From contig DYID01000021.1 in assembly GCA_020723805.1 (NCBI GenBank), positions 17,538 through 66,339 of the forward strand: 48,802 nucleotides of DNA. The letters are read 5' to 3'. A program made the position numbers and the translations under genes. This document shows positions 22,167 to 34,634 of the stretch, one piece after another (within the stretch, counting starts at the first letter, position 1; the number at the start of each line of letters is the position of its first letter). The notes below the pieces were generated by a model. The model made no database searches. It saw only the letters and a list, made by a program, of their open reading frames with translations, and was not told where the DNA came from. This DNA comes from Anaerolinea sp. Its GTDB lineage: Bacteria > Chloroflexota > Anaerolineae > Anaerolineales > Villigracilaceae.

Positions 22167-23777
22167 TCAGGAGGAGGGCGCCCGGCGGGGCAGTCTCCTC
22201 CTGATGGCTTGAATCACTGTTTTGATTTCGGGGATTTGAAGTATCACGACGCCCATGCCGTAGAGGACCGCTCCCAACGCGACACCTCCCAGCGCAACCA
22301 GCCAGCGGTTCAAACTACCCGTAACCTGAATCCACACCCCCAAGCCAATCGCCATCCCCAGCGTGGACAGCCCCACGCGCCACGCGCCGTCTGCGATGGA
22401 TTTGCCCTCGATGCCTCCCAGCCGCCGGCGCATGAAGAGGAAGAGCGCCGCCGCCTCGAGCGCGGTGGCAAGCGAATTTGCCAGCGCCAGTCCGCCCAGC
22501 GGATACCAGCCAATTTGAGCGAACAGCCGCGAGAACCAGATGCTGAAGACAACGTTCAACCCCATAGCAATCGTGCCGATGACGACGGGAGTTTTGGTGT
22601 CCTGTTGGGCGTAGAAGGCGCGGGTCAACACTTCCATGATGGAGTGACCGACAAGTCCCGCCGCATACCAGAGCAGCGCCCAAGCCACCATTTCCACCGC
22701 CCGCTGGTCGAACTCGCCGCGCTGGTAGAGGAGTGAAATCAGCGGTTGGCGCAAAATCATCAAGCCGGCGCTGGCGGGAAACGCCAGGAGCAAAACTCCC
22801 CGCAACGAAGCCGCCAGCGAGGAGCGCATTTCGTCCGTCTTGCCGAGGGCATGTTGGGCGGAAAAAGTGGGCATGGCGGCAATTGCCACCGACTGGGCAA
22901 TAGCGGCTTGCGCCATGAGCATCAGCGAGAAGCCATACGTCAGGCTGGCGACGCTGCCCGCCTCCATGCGCGAGGCGAGGTTGGTGTTGACCCAGAAGTT
23001 GAGTTGAACCACCGCCACGCCCAGCAGGCGGGGGAGCATGAGGGTAAGCACCTGACGGACATGGGGGTCTTTCAAATTCAATGACCAAAAATGAGCCGTT
23101 GGTAATTGGTGATTGGTAATGAGTTGGGTCAGGGAGGGGAGTTGAATGAGCAGGTAGAGGGCGGCGCCGATGACCACGCCCCAAGCCAGCCCGTAAATTC
23201 CCATGAAGGGCGCAAGAATGAGGGCGCCAAAGATGATTCCCACCTGGTACATGGCGGGCGTCAGCGCAGGGATGAGGAAGACCTGATGCGCATTGAGGAC
23301 GCCAACAATCAACCCGCCGAGACCAAACAGCACCGCCGAGATGAGTTGGATGCGGAGCAGGGAAACCGTGAGGGCGAACGTTGCCGGGTCGGCGGAAAAG
23401 CCGGGGGCGAGCGCGTAGCGGACCACTTGCGGGGCGAACCAGGCAATGAGCGCGGCGAGCAGGCTGAGGGTCAGTGTGACCGCATGGGCGAGGGAGAAGG
23501 CGAGTCTCCAGGCGGAGTCTTGGTCGTCTTTGGCAAGCAGTCCAGTAAAGGTGGGGATGAACGCAGAGCCGAGCGCGCCGCCCGCCACCAGCAGGAAGAG
23601 CGTCTCGCTGACGCGGTTGGCGGCGTAGAAAGCATCCAGCATGATGGATGCGCCGAACGCATTGGCGACGATGATGCCGCGCGCCAGTCCTGCCAGTTGA
23701 CCGAGGACAATGGCAAACATCACCGTTCCGGCGGCGCGGGCGATTTGACGATTGGCTGTAGAAGGGGGATGGGTCAC
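22167..23777 (-). CDS. murJ: MurJ-type lipid II flippase
   Basis: The 536-aa protein has about 14 membrane helices and the MOP-family MurJ landmarks: ARGIIVANAFGAS near residue 30-45, AFIPTFTGLLA, and ALLWYAAGLVGHSIMEVLTRAFYAQQDTKTP. It flips lipid II across the membrane for peptidoglycan synthesis. The start is GTG 23777, 8 nt after a TATAAT, with no ribosome site. A short run near residues 217-226 (LITNHQLPT) is encoded by GGTAATTGG repeats of intergenic type, placed in the loop between two helices where homologues vary. Confidence 0.93.
   Translation of the reverse strand: MTHPPSTANRQIARAAGTVMFAIVLGQLAGLARGIIVANAFGASIMLDAFYAANRVSETLFLLVAGGALGSAFIPTFTGLLAKDDQDSAWRLAFSLAHAVTLTLSLLAALIAWFAPQVVRYALAPGFSADPATFALTVSLLRIQLISAVLFGLGGLIVGVLNAHQVFLIPALTPAMYQVGIIFGALILAPFMGIYGLAWGVVIGAALYLLIQLPSLTQLITNHQLPTAHFWSLNLKDPHVRQVLTLMLPRLLGVAVVQLNFWVNTNLASRMEAGSVASLTYGFSLMLMAQAAIAQSVAIAAMPTFSAQHALGKTDEMRSSLAASLRGVLLLAFPASAGLMILRQPLISLLYQRGEFDQRAVEMVAWALLWYAAGLVGHSIMEVLTRAFYAQQDTKTPVVIGTIAMGLNVVFSIWFSRLFAQIGWYPLGGLALANSLATALEAAALFLFMRRRLGGIEGKSIADGAWRVGLSTLGMAIGLGVWIQVTGSLNRWLVALGGVALGAVLYGMGVVILQIPEIKTVIQAIRRRLPRRAPSS
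23101..23120. repeat. GGTAATTGGTGATTGGTAAT repeat inside murJ
   Basis: This short direct repeat uses the same words as the intergenic tracts at 6647-6684 and 33155-33175. It codes in frame for ITNHQLP. Confidence 0.6.
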
Positions 23778-23785
23778 GGGGGAGG

Positions 23786-23793
23786 ATTATAAT
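23786..23793. promoter_or_regulatory. Symmetrical -10 (ATTATAAT) shared by murJ and the divergent lipoprotein gene
   Basis: Read leftward, TATAAT is 23791-23786 and leads to murJ GTG 23777. Read rightward, TATAAT is 23788-23793 and leads to the gene at 23823. The two hexamers overlap on opposite strands; neither has a clear -35. Confidence 0.65.
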
Positions 23794-23822
23794 CCGTGAA
23801 ATCTCTTTTGACCGTGGAGCCT

Positions 23823-24932
23823 ATGAACTGGAAACGACTTGGAACTGCGTTGATGCTTGGGCTGTTATTGCTCACCGCCTGCGGGGAAGCCGCGCCGACG
23901 GTGACGCCGGGCGATGAACCGCCTTCACCCCCGGCGGACGAACTCACCCCGATTGATTTGCAGGCGGGCTATGGCGTGCGCGGTCCGTGGTTTGAATTGT
24001 ATGTGACCAACCCAGACAGCCCGCTTTCTCCACAAGGGACGGGCGGCATTGACGGTCCGCTGGTGGACGCCATCAACGCAGCGCGTTTGAGTGTGGATGT
24101 GGCGGCGTACAGCATCACGTTGAACAGCGTCCGCAATGCTTTGATTAACGCGCACCGCCGCGGTGTGAATGTCCGCATCGTGATGGAGTCGGACAACATG
24201 GATACATCTGATGTTCAGAGGTTGTTGGAAGCGGGCGTTCCCATCGTGGGCGACAATCAGGAAGGGTTGATGCACAACAAGTTCATGGTCATTGACCGCT
24301 CCGAGGTCTGGCTTGGCTCGATGAACTTCACCGATTCGGGGACGTATGACGATAATAACAATTTAATCCGCATTCGTTCGACTAAAATCGCCGAGAACTA
24401 TTCCACCGAATTTGCCGAGATGTTCGAGGGCGGCAGTTTCGGATCCGACATTATCCCCCAAACTCCCAATCCGACGGTTACGCTCGACGGCACGCGAGTG
24501 GACACCTATTTTTCGCCGGACGACGGCGTGTTGAATGCCATCTACCCTTTGCTGGAAAATGCTCAGGAGAGCATATATTTTCTTGCTTTTTCGTTTACGT
24601 CCAATGAACTGGGCGCGGTCGTGCGTCAAAAGGCGGAGGATGGGTTGACGGTGCGGGGGGTGATGGAAAAGGAACAGGTTAAGTCGAACACAGGCACCGA
24701 GTTCGATCCGTTTCGTCAGGCAGGGGTGGATGTGCGCGTGGACGGGAACGACGGTCAGATGCACCACAAAATTTTCATCATAGACGGGAGCATCGTCATC
24801 TTGGGGTCTTACAATTTCTCGCGTTCGGCGGAAGAGCGAAACGATGAAAACATTGTCATCCTGTACGACCGCCGGATTGCCGAGTTCTTCATGGGGGAAT
24901 TTCAGCGCATCTATGCAGAGGCGCAGAAATAA
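23823..24932 (+). CDS. Phospholipase D-like lipoprotein with two HKD motifs
   Basis: From ATG 23823 the protein is 369 aa with a lipobox LTAC (Cys20) and a Pro/Thr-rich linker. Two PLD half-sites are complete: MHNKFMVIDRSEVWLGSMNF in the first half and MHHKIFIIDGSIVILGSYNF in the second, each HxKxxxxD with the downstream GS and N. These enzymes cleave phosphodiester bonds in lipids or nucleic acids; the extracytoplasmic anchor makes lipid, or extracellular DNA, possible. No partner gene gives the substrate. An upstream GTG at 23796 was rejected because the signal peptide fits ATG 23823. Confidence 0.9.
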   Translation: MNWKRLGTALMLGLLLLTACGEAAPTVTPGDEPPSPPADELTPIDLQAGYGVRGPWFELYVTNPDSPLSPQGTGGIDGPLVDAINAARLSVDVAAYSITLNSVRNALINAHRRGVNVRIVMESDNMDTSDVQRLLEAGVPIVGDNQEGLMHNKFMVIDRSEVWLGSMNFTDSGTYDDNNNLIRIRSTKIAENYSTEFAEMFEGGSFGSDIIPQTPNPTVTLDGTRVDTYFSPDDGVLNAIYPLLENAQESIYFLAFSFTSNELGAVVRQKAEDGLTVRGVMEKEQVKSNTGTEFDPFRQAGVDVRVDGNDGQMHHKIFIIDGSIVILGSYNFSRSAEERNDENIVILYDRRIAEFFMGEFQRIYAEAQK

Positions 24933-24934
24933 AA

Positions 24935-24960
24935 AAAGACCCCGGCGCACCGGGGTCTTT
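24935..24960. terminator. Convergent bidirectional terminator
   Basis: AAAGACCCCGG / CCGGGGTCTTT form a perfect 11-bp stem with loop CGCA, flanked by A- and T-runs. It lies between the stops of the PLD-like gene and the CpXC gene and serves both. Confidence 0.93.
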
Positions 24961-24964
24961 CTGT

Positions 24965-26323
24965 TTATGCCAGTTTCATCTTCATCGAAAACTTCATCGC
25001 GGCTTTATAGACCTTGCTGAGTTTTTCGCTCAGCGCTTTGGCTTCCGGGTTACCCTGTTCCGCCGCCTGATCCACCTGGGCGACCAGACCAATCAGCGTT
25101 TCCATGAGTTGATCGTTGACCAGGTCTTTGTTGGCGTCGAGTATCTTTTCCAGGGCGGCATCGTCAGGTGCATCCAGCAAGTGTTCGATGAATTCGACCT
25201 CCGGCGGCGTGGATGCTTGGCGCAGGGTTTCGATCATCTTTTGCAGTTTGCCCATGCGCGCGTAATCGTTGCGTTCGGAAGCCTGCCGCAGCATTTGTGT
25301 GGCAATATCCACCACGTCCTGTGTGATGTTGGGTAAATTCTCCTGCACCGCCTTGACCACATCATCCTGCGAAAGGATTTTCTCGACCAGTTCCTGTGCC
25401 TGCTTGTAGCGCGCCTCCAATTGCTTGTCCACCTCGTTGACAAATTCGAGCAGTTTTGTGCGCAGGGATTCCAGTTTCTGCCTCTCTTCGCCGGAAGCCT
25501 TGTCTATCCGCTCGGTGAGCAGTTGGAAGAATTGATAATCCATGCCGCCGCGAATCAGGCTGACGTATGCCCGCAGCCGCGCCTCGTTGGGGGAGGCGAG
25601 GACCAGCTCCAGCAGTTTTTCGCGCGTCAGGCTCTTCCCTGCTTCCTGCAGCGCTTTGGTAGCCGCCTCCAGTTCGCCGACCGATTCCTTCAGTTGACGC
25701 CCAAGTTCGGTCTCTTCGAGAAGCTGTTCCTGCACTTCAAGGAGCGTCTCGGCAATTTGCTTTTGTCCGCTTCCAGCCGCGCTCTGCGCCAGCCGGCTGA
25801 AGAGGGCGAAGAATTGTTCGTCGAACAGGTTCGCGTTTTGCTTGATGATTTCGCTGCGCACGTCTTTGGAACTCGCCTGAAGCAATCGCTCCACCAACTG
25901 CACGCGATCCTGCTGCTCCTTGAGCATCTCCGGTGTGATGCCATCCTTTTCCAAAATCAGTTTGACCATCGAGTCATACGAAAGATTGGCAATCGGCTTG
26001 AGCAGATACCCCTTGCGCTTTTCGGGCGGCAGGCTGTCGGTCACTTTTTTGATGAGCGGACCGAAGGTCTTCTCCTGTTCGTTCAGCGGCACGTTCAATT
26101 CAGGGGGGAAGAACGTCAGCAATAATTCCTTTTCATTATCATGATAGACGATGGGAGTGGCGATCCGCCCCTGAAACCCGCAATGCGGACAGCGCGCCAT
26201 GTTCGAGACGCCCCCAAGCAGTCTCTGTTTGGCTTGCGGGTCCTGAGTCACGTCGAAGAGTTGCTCGATGTTTGCCGTAATCATGCGGCGGCAATTGGGA
26301 CATGCAATTTGAGTCTGTGCCAT
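24965..26323 (-). CDS. CpXC-domain protein with long helical tail
   Basis: The 452-aa protein starts with a CpXC zinc-ribbon-like domain: CPNCRR (9-14) and CPHCGF (45-50) with the strand IVYHDNEKELLLTFFP after it. Residues 110-440 are mostly charged helices, likely coiled coil (many Glu, Lys, Leu). Function of CpXC proteins is not known; zinc binding is likely. The length beyond the domain is unusual, the domain itself being about 130 residues. It is separated from the kinase by 116 nt in which I see nothing. Confidence 0.85.
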   Translation of the reverse strand: MAQTQIACPNCRRMITANIEQLFDVTQDPQAKQRLLGGVSNMARCPHCGFQGRIATPIVYHDNEKELLLTFFPPELNVPLNEQEKTFGPLIKKVTDSLPPEKRKGYLLKPIANLSYDSMVKLILEKDGITPEMLKEQQDRVQLVERLLQASSKDVRSEIIKQNANLFDEQFFALFSRLAQSAAGSGQKQIAETLLEVQEQLLEETELGRQLKESVGELEAATKALQEAGKSLTREKLLELVLASPNEARLRAYVSLIRGGMDYQFFQLLTERIDKASGEERQKLESLRTKLLEFVNEVDKQLEARYKQAQELVEKILSQDDVVKAVQENLPNITQDVVDIATQMLRQASERNDYARMGKLQKMIETLRQASTPPEVEFIEHLLDAPDDAALEKILDANKDLVNDQLMETLIGLVAQVDQAAEQGNPEAKALSEKLSKVYKAAMKFSMKMKLA

Positions 26324-26439
26324 TTGTAATTTCCAATTCGAAGGTTTTGATGGATTTCCGCTTCTGACTTAACGGAGGTCTGATTCTGTTTCGTCGAATT
26401 TTACCACCCCGATACTGTTTCCCCTGACGGGCGGGCAGG

Positions 26440-27972
26440 TCAACGCGGCAGGGAGAAGCAAATCCGGGCGCCGGAATCCGGCTTCGGGTCCGCCCAGATG
26501 CGTCCGCCGTGCGCTTCGACGATGGCGCGTGCCAGGTACAGTCCCAGCCCCGCGCCTTTGGTATTCTTCACGGCTTTGGTCGAGCGGTAGAAACGGTCGA
26601 AGATGTGCGGCAGGTCTTTGGCTTCGATGCCGGGACCTTGATCCGAAACGCACACGATGACCTGCTCCGGGCGCGCCTGTCCGCTGATGCGGATTTCGCC
26701 CGAGGGCGCATATTTGAGGGCGTTGGAAACCAGGTTGGAGATGACTTGTTCGATGCGGGTTTCGTCGGCGAGGATGACCGGGAAGTTTGACGGGAAATCG
26801 GTGACGATAGTGTGCCGGGTGGATTGGGTGGAAAATTTTTGCGCCACGCGGCTGGCGAGGGCGGCGAGCGACACATCCGCACGGTTGAGGCTCAAGCCGC
26901 CGGCTTGCAGGCGCGAGGCGTCGAGCAGGTCGTCAATCATTTTGCTGAGGCGGTCTGCCTCCTCTTCGATGACCGCCAGCGATTCGTTGATGGTGGCTTT
27001 GTCCCATTTGGCGTCGTCGCGCCGCAGGGTGGAGGCATACCCTTTGATGAGCGCCACCGGCGTGCGGAGTTCGTGGCTGACGATGGAGATGAACGTGGAT
27101 TTGATTTCGTCGGCGGTGCGAAAGTGCGTGATGTCGCGCACGCTGACGATGATGTTGCGCAGTTTGCCCTCTGCCGACATGAGCGGGGCATAGGTGATGC
27201 CGACGGGTAAAGGGGTGGGGAATTCGCGCGCCAGGTCGCCTTCCACGTAGAGGGTGGCATTGGGGGTGAGGGGCCAGCCGTTGGCGATGGCTTCCTTCAA
27301 CGTTGATCCCTGCGGTTCGTTCGCCCATTTGATGACGTCGTCATGGGGGAGCCCGGCGAGTTCATCGTGGGTTTTGCCATACATTCGCTCGAAGGCGTCG
27401 TTGACGCGTTCGATGGTCAGGTCGGCGTGGAGGATGAGGATGCCGTCGGCGGCGGAGTCGAGCAGCGCATCCAGTCTCTGTTTTTCGAAGGAGATTTGTC
27501 CGTAGAGGCGGGCGTTGAAGACGGCAATTGCCGCCTGGTCCGCAAAAGATTGAAGCAGGATGCGGTCGTTTTGAGTGAAGAGGTCGGGGTAGTTGCGAAA
27601 GATGAAAATGACGCCGATGACCTGTCCGTGCGCGGCGAGAGGCAGGGCAGTGCCGTTGAGGAGACCCATGCTGGCGGTGTAGGTCAATTCCTTGAGCATG
27701 CGGTTGAGTTCGCGCACGTCCAGTTCACGGACGTTTTCTTCTGCCAGCAGAGGGGAAAGGTAACTCAGGAAGGCGGGGGCAATGCCCTGTGCGGCGGCAA
27801 CCCGCCAGCCATCCTGGTCTTTCAGGGCGATGAGTCCCGCCTGCCCTGCCAGCATCTCGATGGAAATTTTCAAGATGCGCGCCAACAGTTTTTCCAGGTC
27901 CAGTTCCTGGGTGAGGGCGCGGGAAATTTCGAGCAGGTAGTCGCGTTGACGGACGCGGAAGTCGGGCAGCAT
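26440..27972 (-). CDS. Sensor histidine kinase, GAF-PAS-HisKA-HATPase, orphan
   Basis: The 510-aa soluble kinase has a GAF domain (about 20-160), a PAS domain (165-285), the phosphoacceptor H300 in ISIVSHELRTPV, and an ATPase domain with N-box ISNLVSNALKYAP, G1 box DQGPGIEA, F-box IFDRFYR and G2 box GAGLGLYLA. No membrane helix is present, so it senses an internal or diffusible signal. No response regulator is in the window. The ATG follows a TGA-TACAAT -10 by 6 nt. Confidence 0.93.
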   Translation of the reverse strand: MLPDFRVRQRDYLLEISRALTQELDLEKLLARILKISIEMLAGQAGLIALKDQDGWRVAAAQGIAPAFLSYLSPLLAEENVRELDVRELNRMLKELTYTASMGLLNGTALPLAAHGQVIGVIFIFRNYPDLFTQNDRILLQSFADQAAIAVFNARLYGQISFEKQRLDALLDSAADGILILHADLTIERVNDAFERMYGKTHDELAGLPHDDVIKWANEPQGSTLKEAIANGWPLTPNATLYVEGDLAREFPTPLPVGITYAPLMSAEGKLRNIIVSVRDITHFRTADEIKSTFISIVSHELRTPVALIKGYASTLRRDDAKWDKATINESLAVIEEEADRLSKMIDDLLDASRLQAGGLSLNRADVSLAALASRVAQKFSTQSTRHTIVTDFPSNFPVILADETRIEQVISNLVSNALKYAPSGEIRISGQARPEQVIVCVSDQGPGIEAKDLPHIFDRFYRSTKAVKNTKGAGLGLYLARAIVEAHGGRIWADPKPDSGARICFSLPR

Positions 27973-27978
27973 GGCGTG

Positions 27979-27987
27979 ATTGTATCA
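27979..27987 (-). promoter_or_regulatory. Kinase promoter (TGA-TACAAT), leaderless
   Basis: TACAAT at 27984-27979 on the minus strand with an extended -10 TG just upstream ends 6 nt before ATG 27972. Confidence 0.65.
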
Positions 27988-28034
27988 CCGGCATGTATGC
28001 AGTGTGTAAGAAAATGACCAGGAACGGCTATGAA

Positions 28035-28079
28035 ACCATCGGCGGCTGTTCGCGTAAACAGCCGCCGATGGTCATTTTT

Positions 28080-28081
<2 letters not shown>
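28035..28081. terminator. Strong hairpin after the aminotransferase gene
   Basis: Perfect 16-bp arms (ACCATCGGCGGCTGTT / AACAGCCGCCGATGGT) enclose loop CGCGTA. The T-run (28075-28081) lies on the plus-strand side, while the minus-strand side ends TTTCAT, so the best fit is a bidirectional element that ends the aminotransferase transcript. Confidence 0.75.
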
Positions 28082-29408
<1,327 letters not shown>

Positions 29409-29657
29409 GAGAGACTCCTGTTTGGGGAGCCTGCGAATAAATGAATAAAGCAGACTCTCCGTTGATGATTTGGAATAAAAGGAATTATGGAAAAACGTTT
29501 CGCCCTGTCGCAAAGGGGACAAAGCGCGGCTTTCTCAGCCGGAACCTGCTTTTACGAAACCAGCCTTTACCCCGCTCGTTCGGCTGTCCACCATTTGGTT
29601 GCCGCCCATAAGGGAGGCGAGTACAACTTCGACTTGCACATGGTTACCTGCGCTTGC

Positions 29658-30599
29658 TCACTTTTTCCCGTTGAGAGCGAGCCTTGCCAGCGCCAGCGCC
29701 CCCAGCAGACCGGCGTCATCGCCCAGCGCGGCGCGGGTGATGGTCAAATTATCCAGGTAATGCGGGTGGAAGACGTGCTGTCGCAGGCTTTCCTCGAAAG
29801 GCTTGAACAGCAAATCTCCCGTCTGCGACACCCCGCCGCCGAAAATTAAAATGGACGGGTCGAAGATGGCAAGGTAATTGGCGACCGCAATGCCCAGGTA
29901 CTCCCCGGCGCGCGCGTAGGCAGAAATCGCAAGCGCATCCCCTTTCAGCGCCGCGTCGGCAATTTGCGCGGGAGTCAGGTTCGGGTCGGGTTGAAGCGTG
30001 GATTTGTCCCCGGCTGTCAGCCGCTCGTTGACGTAGCGTGCGATGGCAGGTCCCGAGGAAAACGCCTCAACATGTCCGCGATGCCCGCATCCGCACAACG
30101 GACCGTTCGGGTCAATCGTCATGTGACCAAGTTCTGCGCCCATACCATGATAGCCTTGAAGCAAACGGTTGTTGCTAACCACGCCGCCGCCAATGCCGGT
30201 GCTGATGGTAAGGTATACCACGTCGCTGTGACCCTTGCCCGCGCCGAACTGCCATTCTGCAAGACACGCCAGGTTGGCGTCGTTATCGAGGTAGGCGGGC
30301 ACGCCGAAGCGTTCGGTGAGTTTGGATGCAACGGGAAAGTTTGCCCATTCGGGAATATTGGGCGTATCTAGGATGGTGCCGGTATGCGGGTCGAGCGGAC
30401 CCGGCGAGGCAATTCCAATGGCGGCAACCTGTCCCTCCTGCCACACGGCTTGGACGGCTTCGACAAGACGGTCGAATACGCCGGGCGTTCGCGCCAGGGA
30501 GCGGGTCTTATGATGGGCGATAGGGCGGGTGCTTTCGGGGGCGTAAGCGGCAGCGCGGATGTGCGTGCCGCCAATATCTATGGCGACAATCAGGCTCAT
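29658..30599 (-). CDS. ROK-family sugar kinase, glucokinase-like
   Basis: From ATG 30599 the protein is 313 aa. The ATP-binding DIGGTHIRAA is near residue 8, the sugar-binding DNDANLACLAEW follows, and the ROK zinc motif appears as CGCGHRGHVEAFSSGPAI. A second phosphate segment (FGGGVSQTGDL) is close to the end. It most likely phosphorylates glucose or a related hexose, feeding glycolysis; it stands next to yvcK and the gap-pgk-tpi block. TATAAT ends 7 nt before the ATG. Longer frames upstream of 30599 run through the yvcK promoter and were rejected. Confidence 0.9.
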   Translation of the reverse strand: MSLIVAIDIGGTHIRAAAYAPESTRPIAHHKTRSLARTPGVFDRLVEAVQAVWQEGQVAAIGIASPGPLDPHTGTILDTPNIPEWANFPVASKLTERFGVPAYLDNDANLACLAEWQFGAGKGHSDVVYLTISTGIGGGVVSNNRLLQGYHGMGAELGHMTIDPNGPLCGCGHRGHVEAFSSGPAIARYVNERLTAGDKSTLQPDPNLTPAQIADAALKGDALAISAYARAGEYLGIAVANYLAIFDPSILIFGGGVSQTGDLLFKPFEESLRQHVFHPHYLDNLTITRAALGDDAGLLGALALARLALNGKK

Positions 30600-30606
30600 G
30601 GCGGCA

Positions 30607-30612
30607 ATTATA
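30607..30612 (-). promoter_or_regulatory. ROK kinase promoter -10 (TATAAT), leaderless
   Basis: TATAAT at 30612-30607 on the minus strand ends 7 nt before ATG 30599. A suitable -35 is not clear. Confidence 0.65.
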
Positions 30613-30641
30613 ACCGAGACACATCTGGCAAGGCGCTTCGA

Positions 30642-30670
30642 TTGACTTTGCACGCCCTCCCTGCTAGACT
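30642..30670 (+). promoter_or_regulatory. yvcK promoter (TTGACT-17-TGC-TAGACT), leaderless
   Basis: TTGACT (30642-30647) and TAGACT (30665-30670) are 17 nt apart with an extended -10 TG. The ATG at 30679 is 8 nt past the -10. It is divergent from the ROK promoter. Confidence 0.75.
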
Positions 30671-30678
30671 TGCTCACC

Positions 30679-33155
<2,477 letters not shown>

Positions 33156-33177
33156 ATTGGTAATTGGTAGTTGGTAA

Positions 33178-33261
33178 CTGATGTTACGCGGTAGCGCGAG
33201 ATTTATCTCGCGTTTTCAGGCGAGATAAATGTCGCGGCACGAACAAATTGAGTAACATCAG
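33178..33261. mobile_element. Short element with perfect terminal inverted repeats (copy 3 of the GCGAGAT family)
   Basis: CTGATGTTAC (33178-33187) and GTAACATCAG (33252-33261) are perfect 10-bp inverted ends around two stem-loops (GCGAGATTTATCTCGC and GCGAGATAAATGTCGC). At 84 bp with no gene it looks like a miniature element. No target duplication is visible. Relatives are at 2858-2897 and 21801-21900. Confidence 0.7.
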
Positions 33262-33306
33262 ATTGATAAGTCACAATTACCAATTACCACTTCCACAGGT
33301 GGAAAT

Positions 33307-34479
33307 ATGAACAAGAAGACAGTTAGAGACATTGACCTGAAAGGCAAGCGCGTCTTTATGCGCGTGGATTTCAACGTCCCGATGGCGGACGGCAAGGTCA
33401 CCGACGACAAGCGCATCCGCGCCGCCCTGCCGACCATCAAGTACTGCCTCGAGCAGGGCGCTTCGCTTCTGCTTGCCAGCCACCTGGGACGCCCGAAGGG
33501 TGGTCCCGACCCGGAATTCAGCCTGCGCCCGGCAGCCGAGGTCTTATCTTCGCTGTTGGGGATTCCCGTCAAAATGGCGCCCGATTGTGTCGGTCCTGAA
33601 GTGGAAGCGATGGCGAAGGCGCTCCAGCCCGGCGAAGTCCTGATGCTGGAAAACACCCGCTTCCATCCGGGCGAGGAAAAGAACGATCCGGAATTGGCGA
33701 GGCAAATGGCGGCGCTGGCAGACGTTTATGTGAACGATGCGTTCGGGTCGGCGCACCGCGCTCACGCCTCCACGGAGGGGATCGCCCGCTTCCTCCCGGC
33801 GGTTGCCGGCTTCCTGATGGAGCAGGAACTCGAGTATCTTGGTAAAGCCGTCGCCAATCCCGAACATCCCTATATTGCTATTCTGGGCGGGGCAAAAATC
33901 AGCGACAAGATTCTGGTCGTCGAAACCCTGCTCTCGAAATGCGACAAACTCATCATCGGCGGCGGCATGGCGAATACCTTCCTTGCCGCGAAAGGTCTCA
34001 ACATGCAGGACAGCCTGGTCGAAGAGGCTTCGCTTGAAACTGCCAAATCCATCATGACAAAGTCTGGTGACAAACTCATCCTGCCGGTGGATGCGGTTGT
34101 GGCGGATAAGTTCGAAGCCGATGCCAACACCCAAATCGTGGATGTGGACAAAATCCCCGCCGGCTGGCGCATGTTGGATGTGGGACCGAAGACGCTCGAA
34201 TTGTACAAGCAGGCATTGAGCGGCGCCAAACTCATCGTGTGGAACGGACCCGTGGGCGTGTTCGAGATGCCCAAGTTTGCCGAAGGGACGTTTGCCCTCG
34301 CCCGCATGTTGGCGGACTCCGGCGCGGTGACCGTCATCGGCGGCGGCGACTCGGCGAGCGCGGTCAAGAAAGCAGGCGTCGCCAAGCAGATGACCCACGT
34401 CTCCACGGGCGGCGGCGCTTCGCTCGAATTTTTGGAAGGCAAGGAACTGCCCGGCGTGGCGGCGCTGCTGGATAAGTAG
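33307..34479 (+). CDS. pgk: Phosphoglycerate kinase
   Basis: The 390-aa protein has the family start [20 protein letters not shown], substrate-binding RVDFNVP and ASHLGRP, hinge and ATP-binding [14 protein letters not shown], and the nucleotide-binding VGVFE and GGGDSASAV near the C-terminus. It transfers phosphate from 1,3-bisphosphoglycerate to ADP. An AGGTGG ribosome site stands before the ATG. The 151-nt gap to gap holds a miniature element. Confidence 0.97.
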   Translation: MNKKTVRDIDLKGKRVFMRVDFNVPMADGKVTDDKRIRAALPTIKYCLEQGASLLLASHLGRPKGGPDPEFSLRPAAEVLSSLLGIPVKMAPDCVGPEVEAMAKALQPGEVLMLENTRFHPGEEKNDPELARQMAALADVYVNDAFGSAHRAHASTEGIARFLPAVAGFLMEQELEYLGKAVANPEHPYIAILGGAKISDKILVVETLLSKCDKLIIGGGMANTFLAAKGLNMQDSLVEEASLETAKSIMTKSGDKLILPVDAVVADKFEADANTQIVDVDKIPAGWRMLDVGPKTLELYKQALSGAKLIVWNGPVGVFEMPKFAEGTFALARMLADSGAVTVIGGGDSASAVKKAGVAKQMTHVSTGGGASLEFLEGKELPGVAALLDK

Positions 34480-34483
34480 TCTC

Positions 34484-34572
34484 GTAGTCGGATAGTCTGA
34501 TAGTTTGATAGTCGGATAGTCTGATAGTTTGATAGTCAGATGGTTGTGGACCGTGGAAAATACACGGTCCAC
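34484..34572. repeat. 24-bp tandem repeat plus a 10-bp hairpin between pgk and tpiA
   Basis: GATAGTCTGATAGTTTGATAGTC-type units occur twice in full (34490-34513 and 34514-34537) with partial copies at both sides. A perfect hairpin GTGGACCGTG/CACGGTCCAC (34546-34572) follows without a T-run. It may attenuate or process the pgk-tpiA message. Confidence 0.75.
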
Positions 34573-34634
34573 AATTTGTATCCGCGATGGACGCGGGTGA
34601 TTACGGCTATAATCGAAAAAAACTTGGAGGAATT

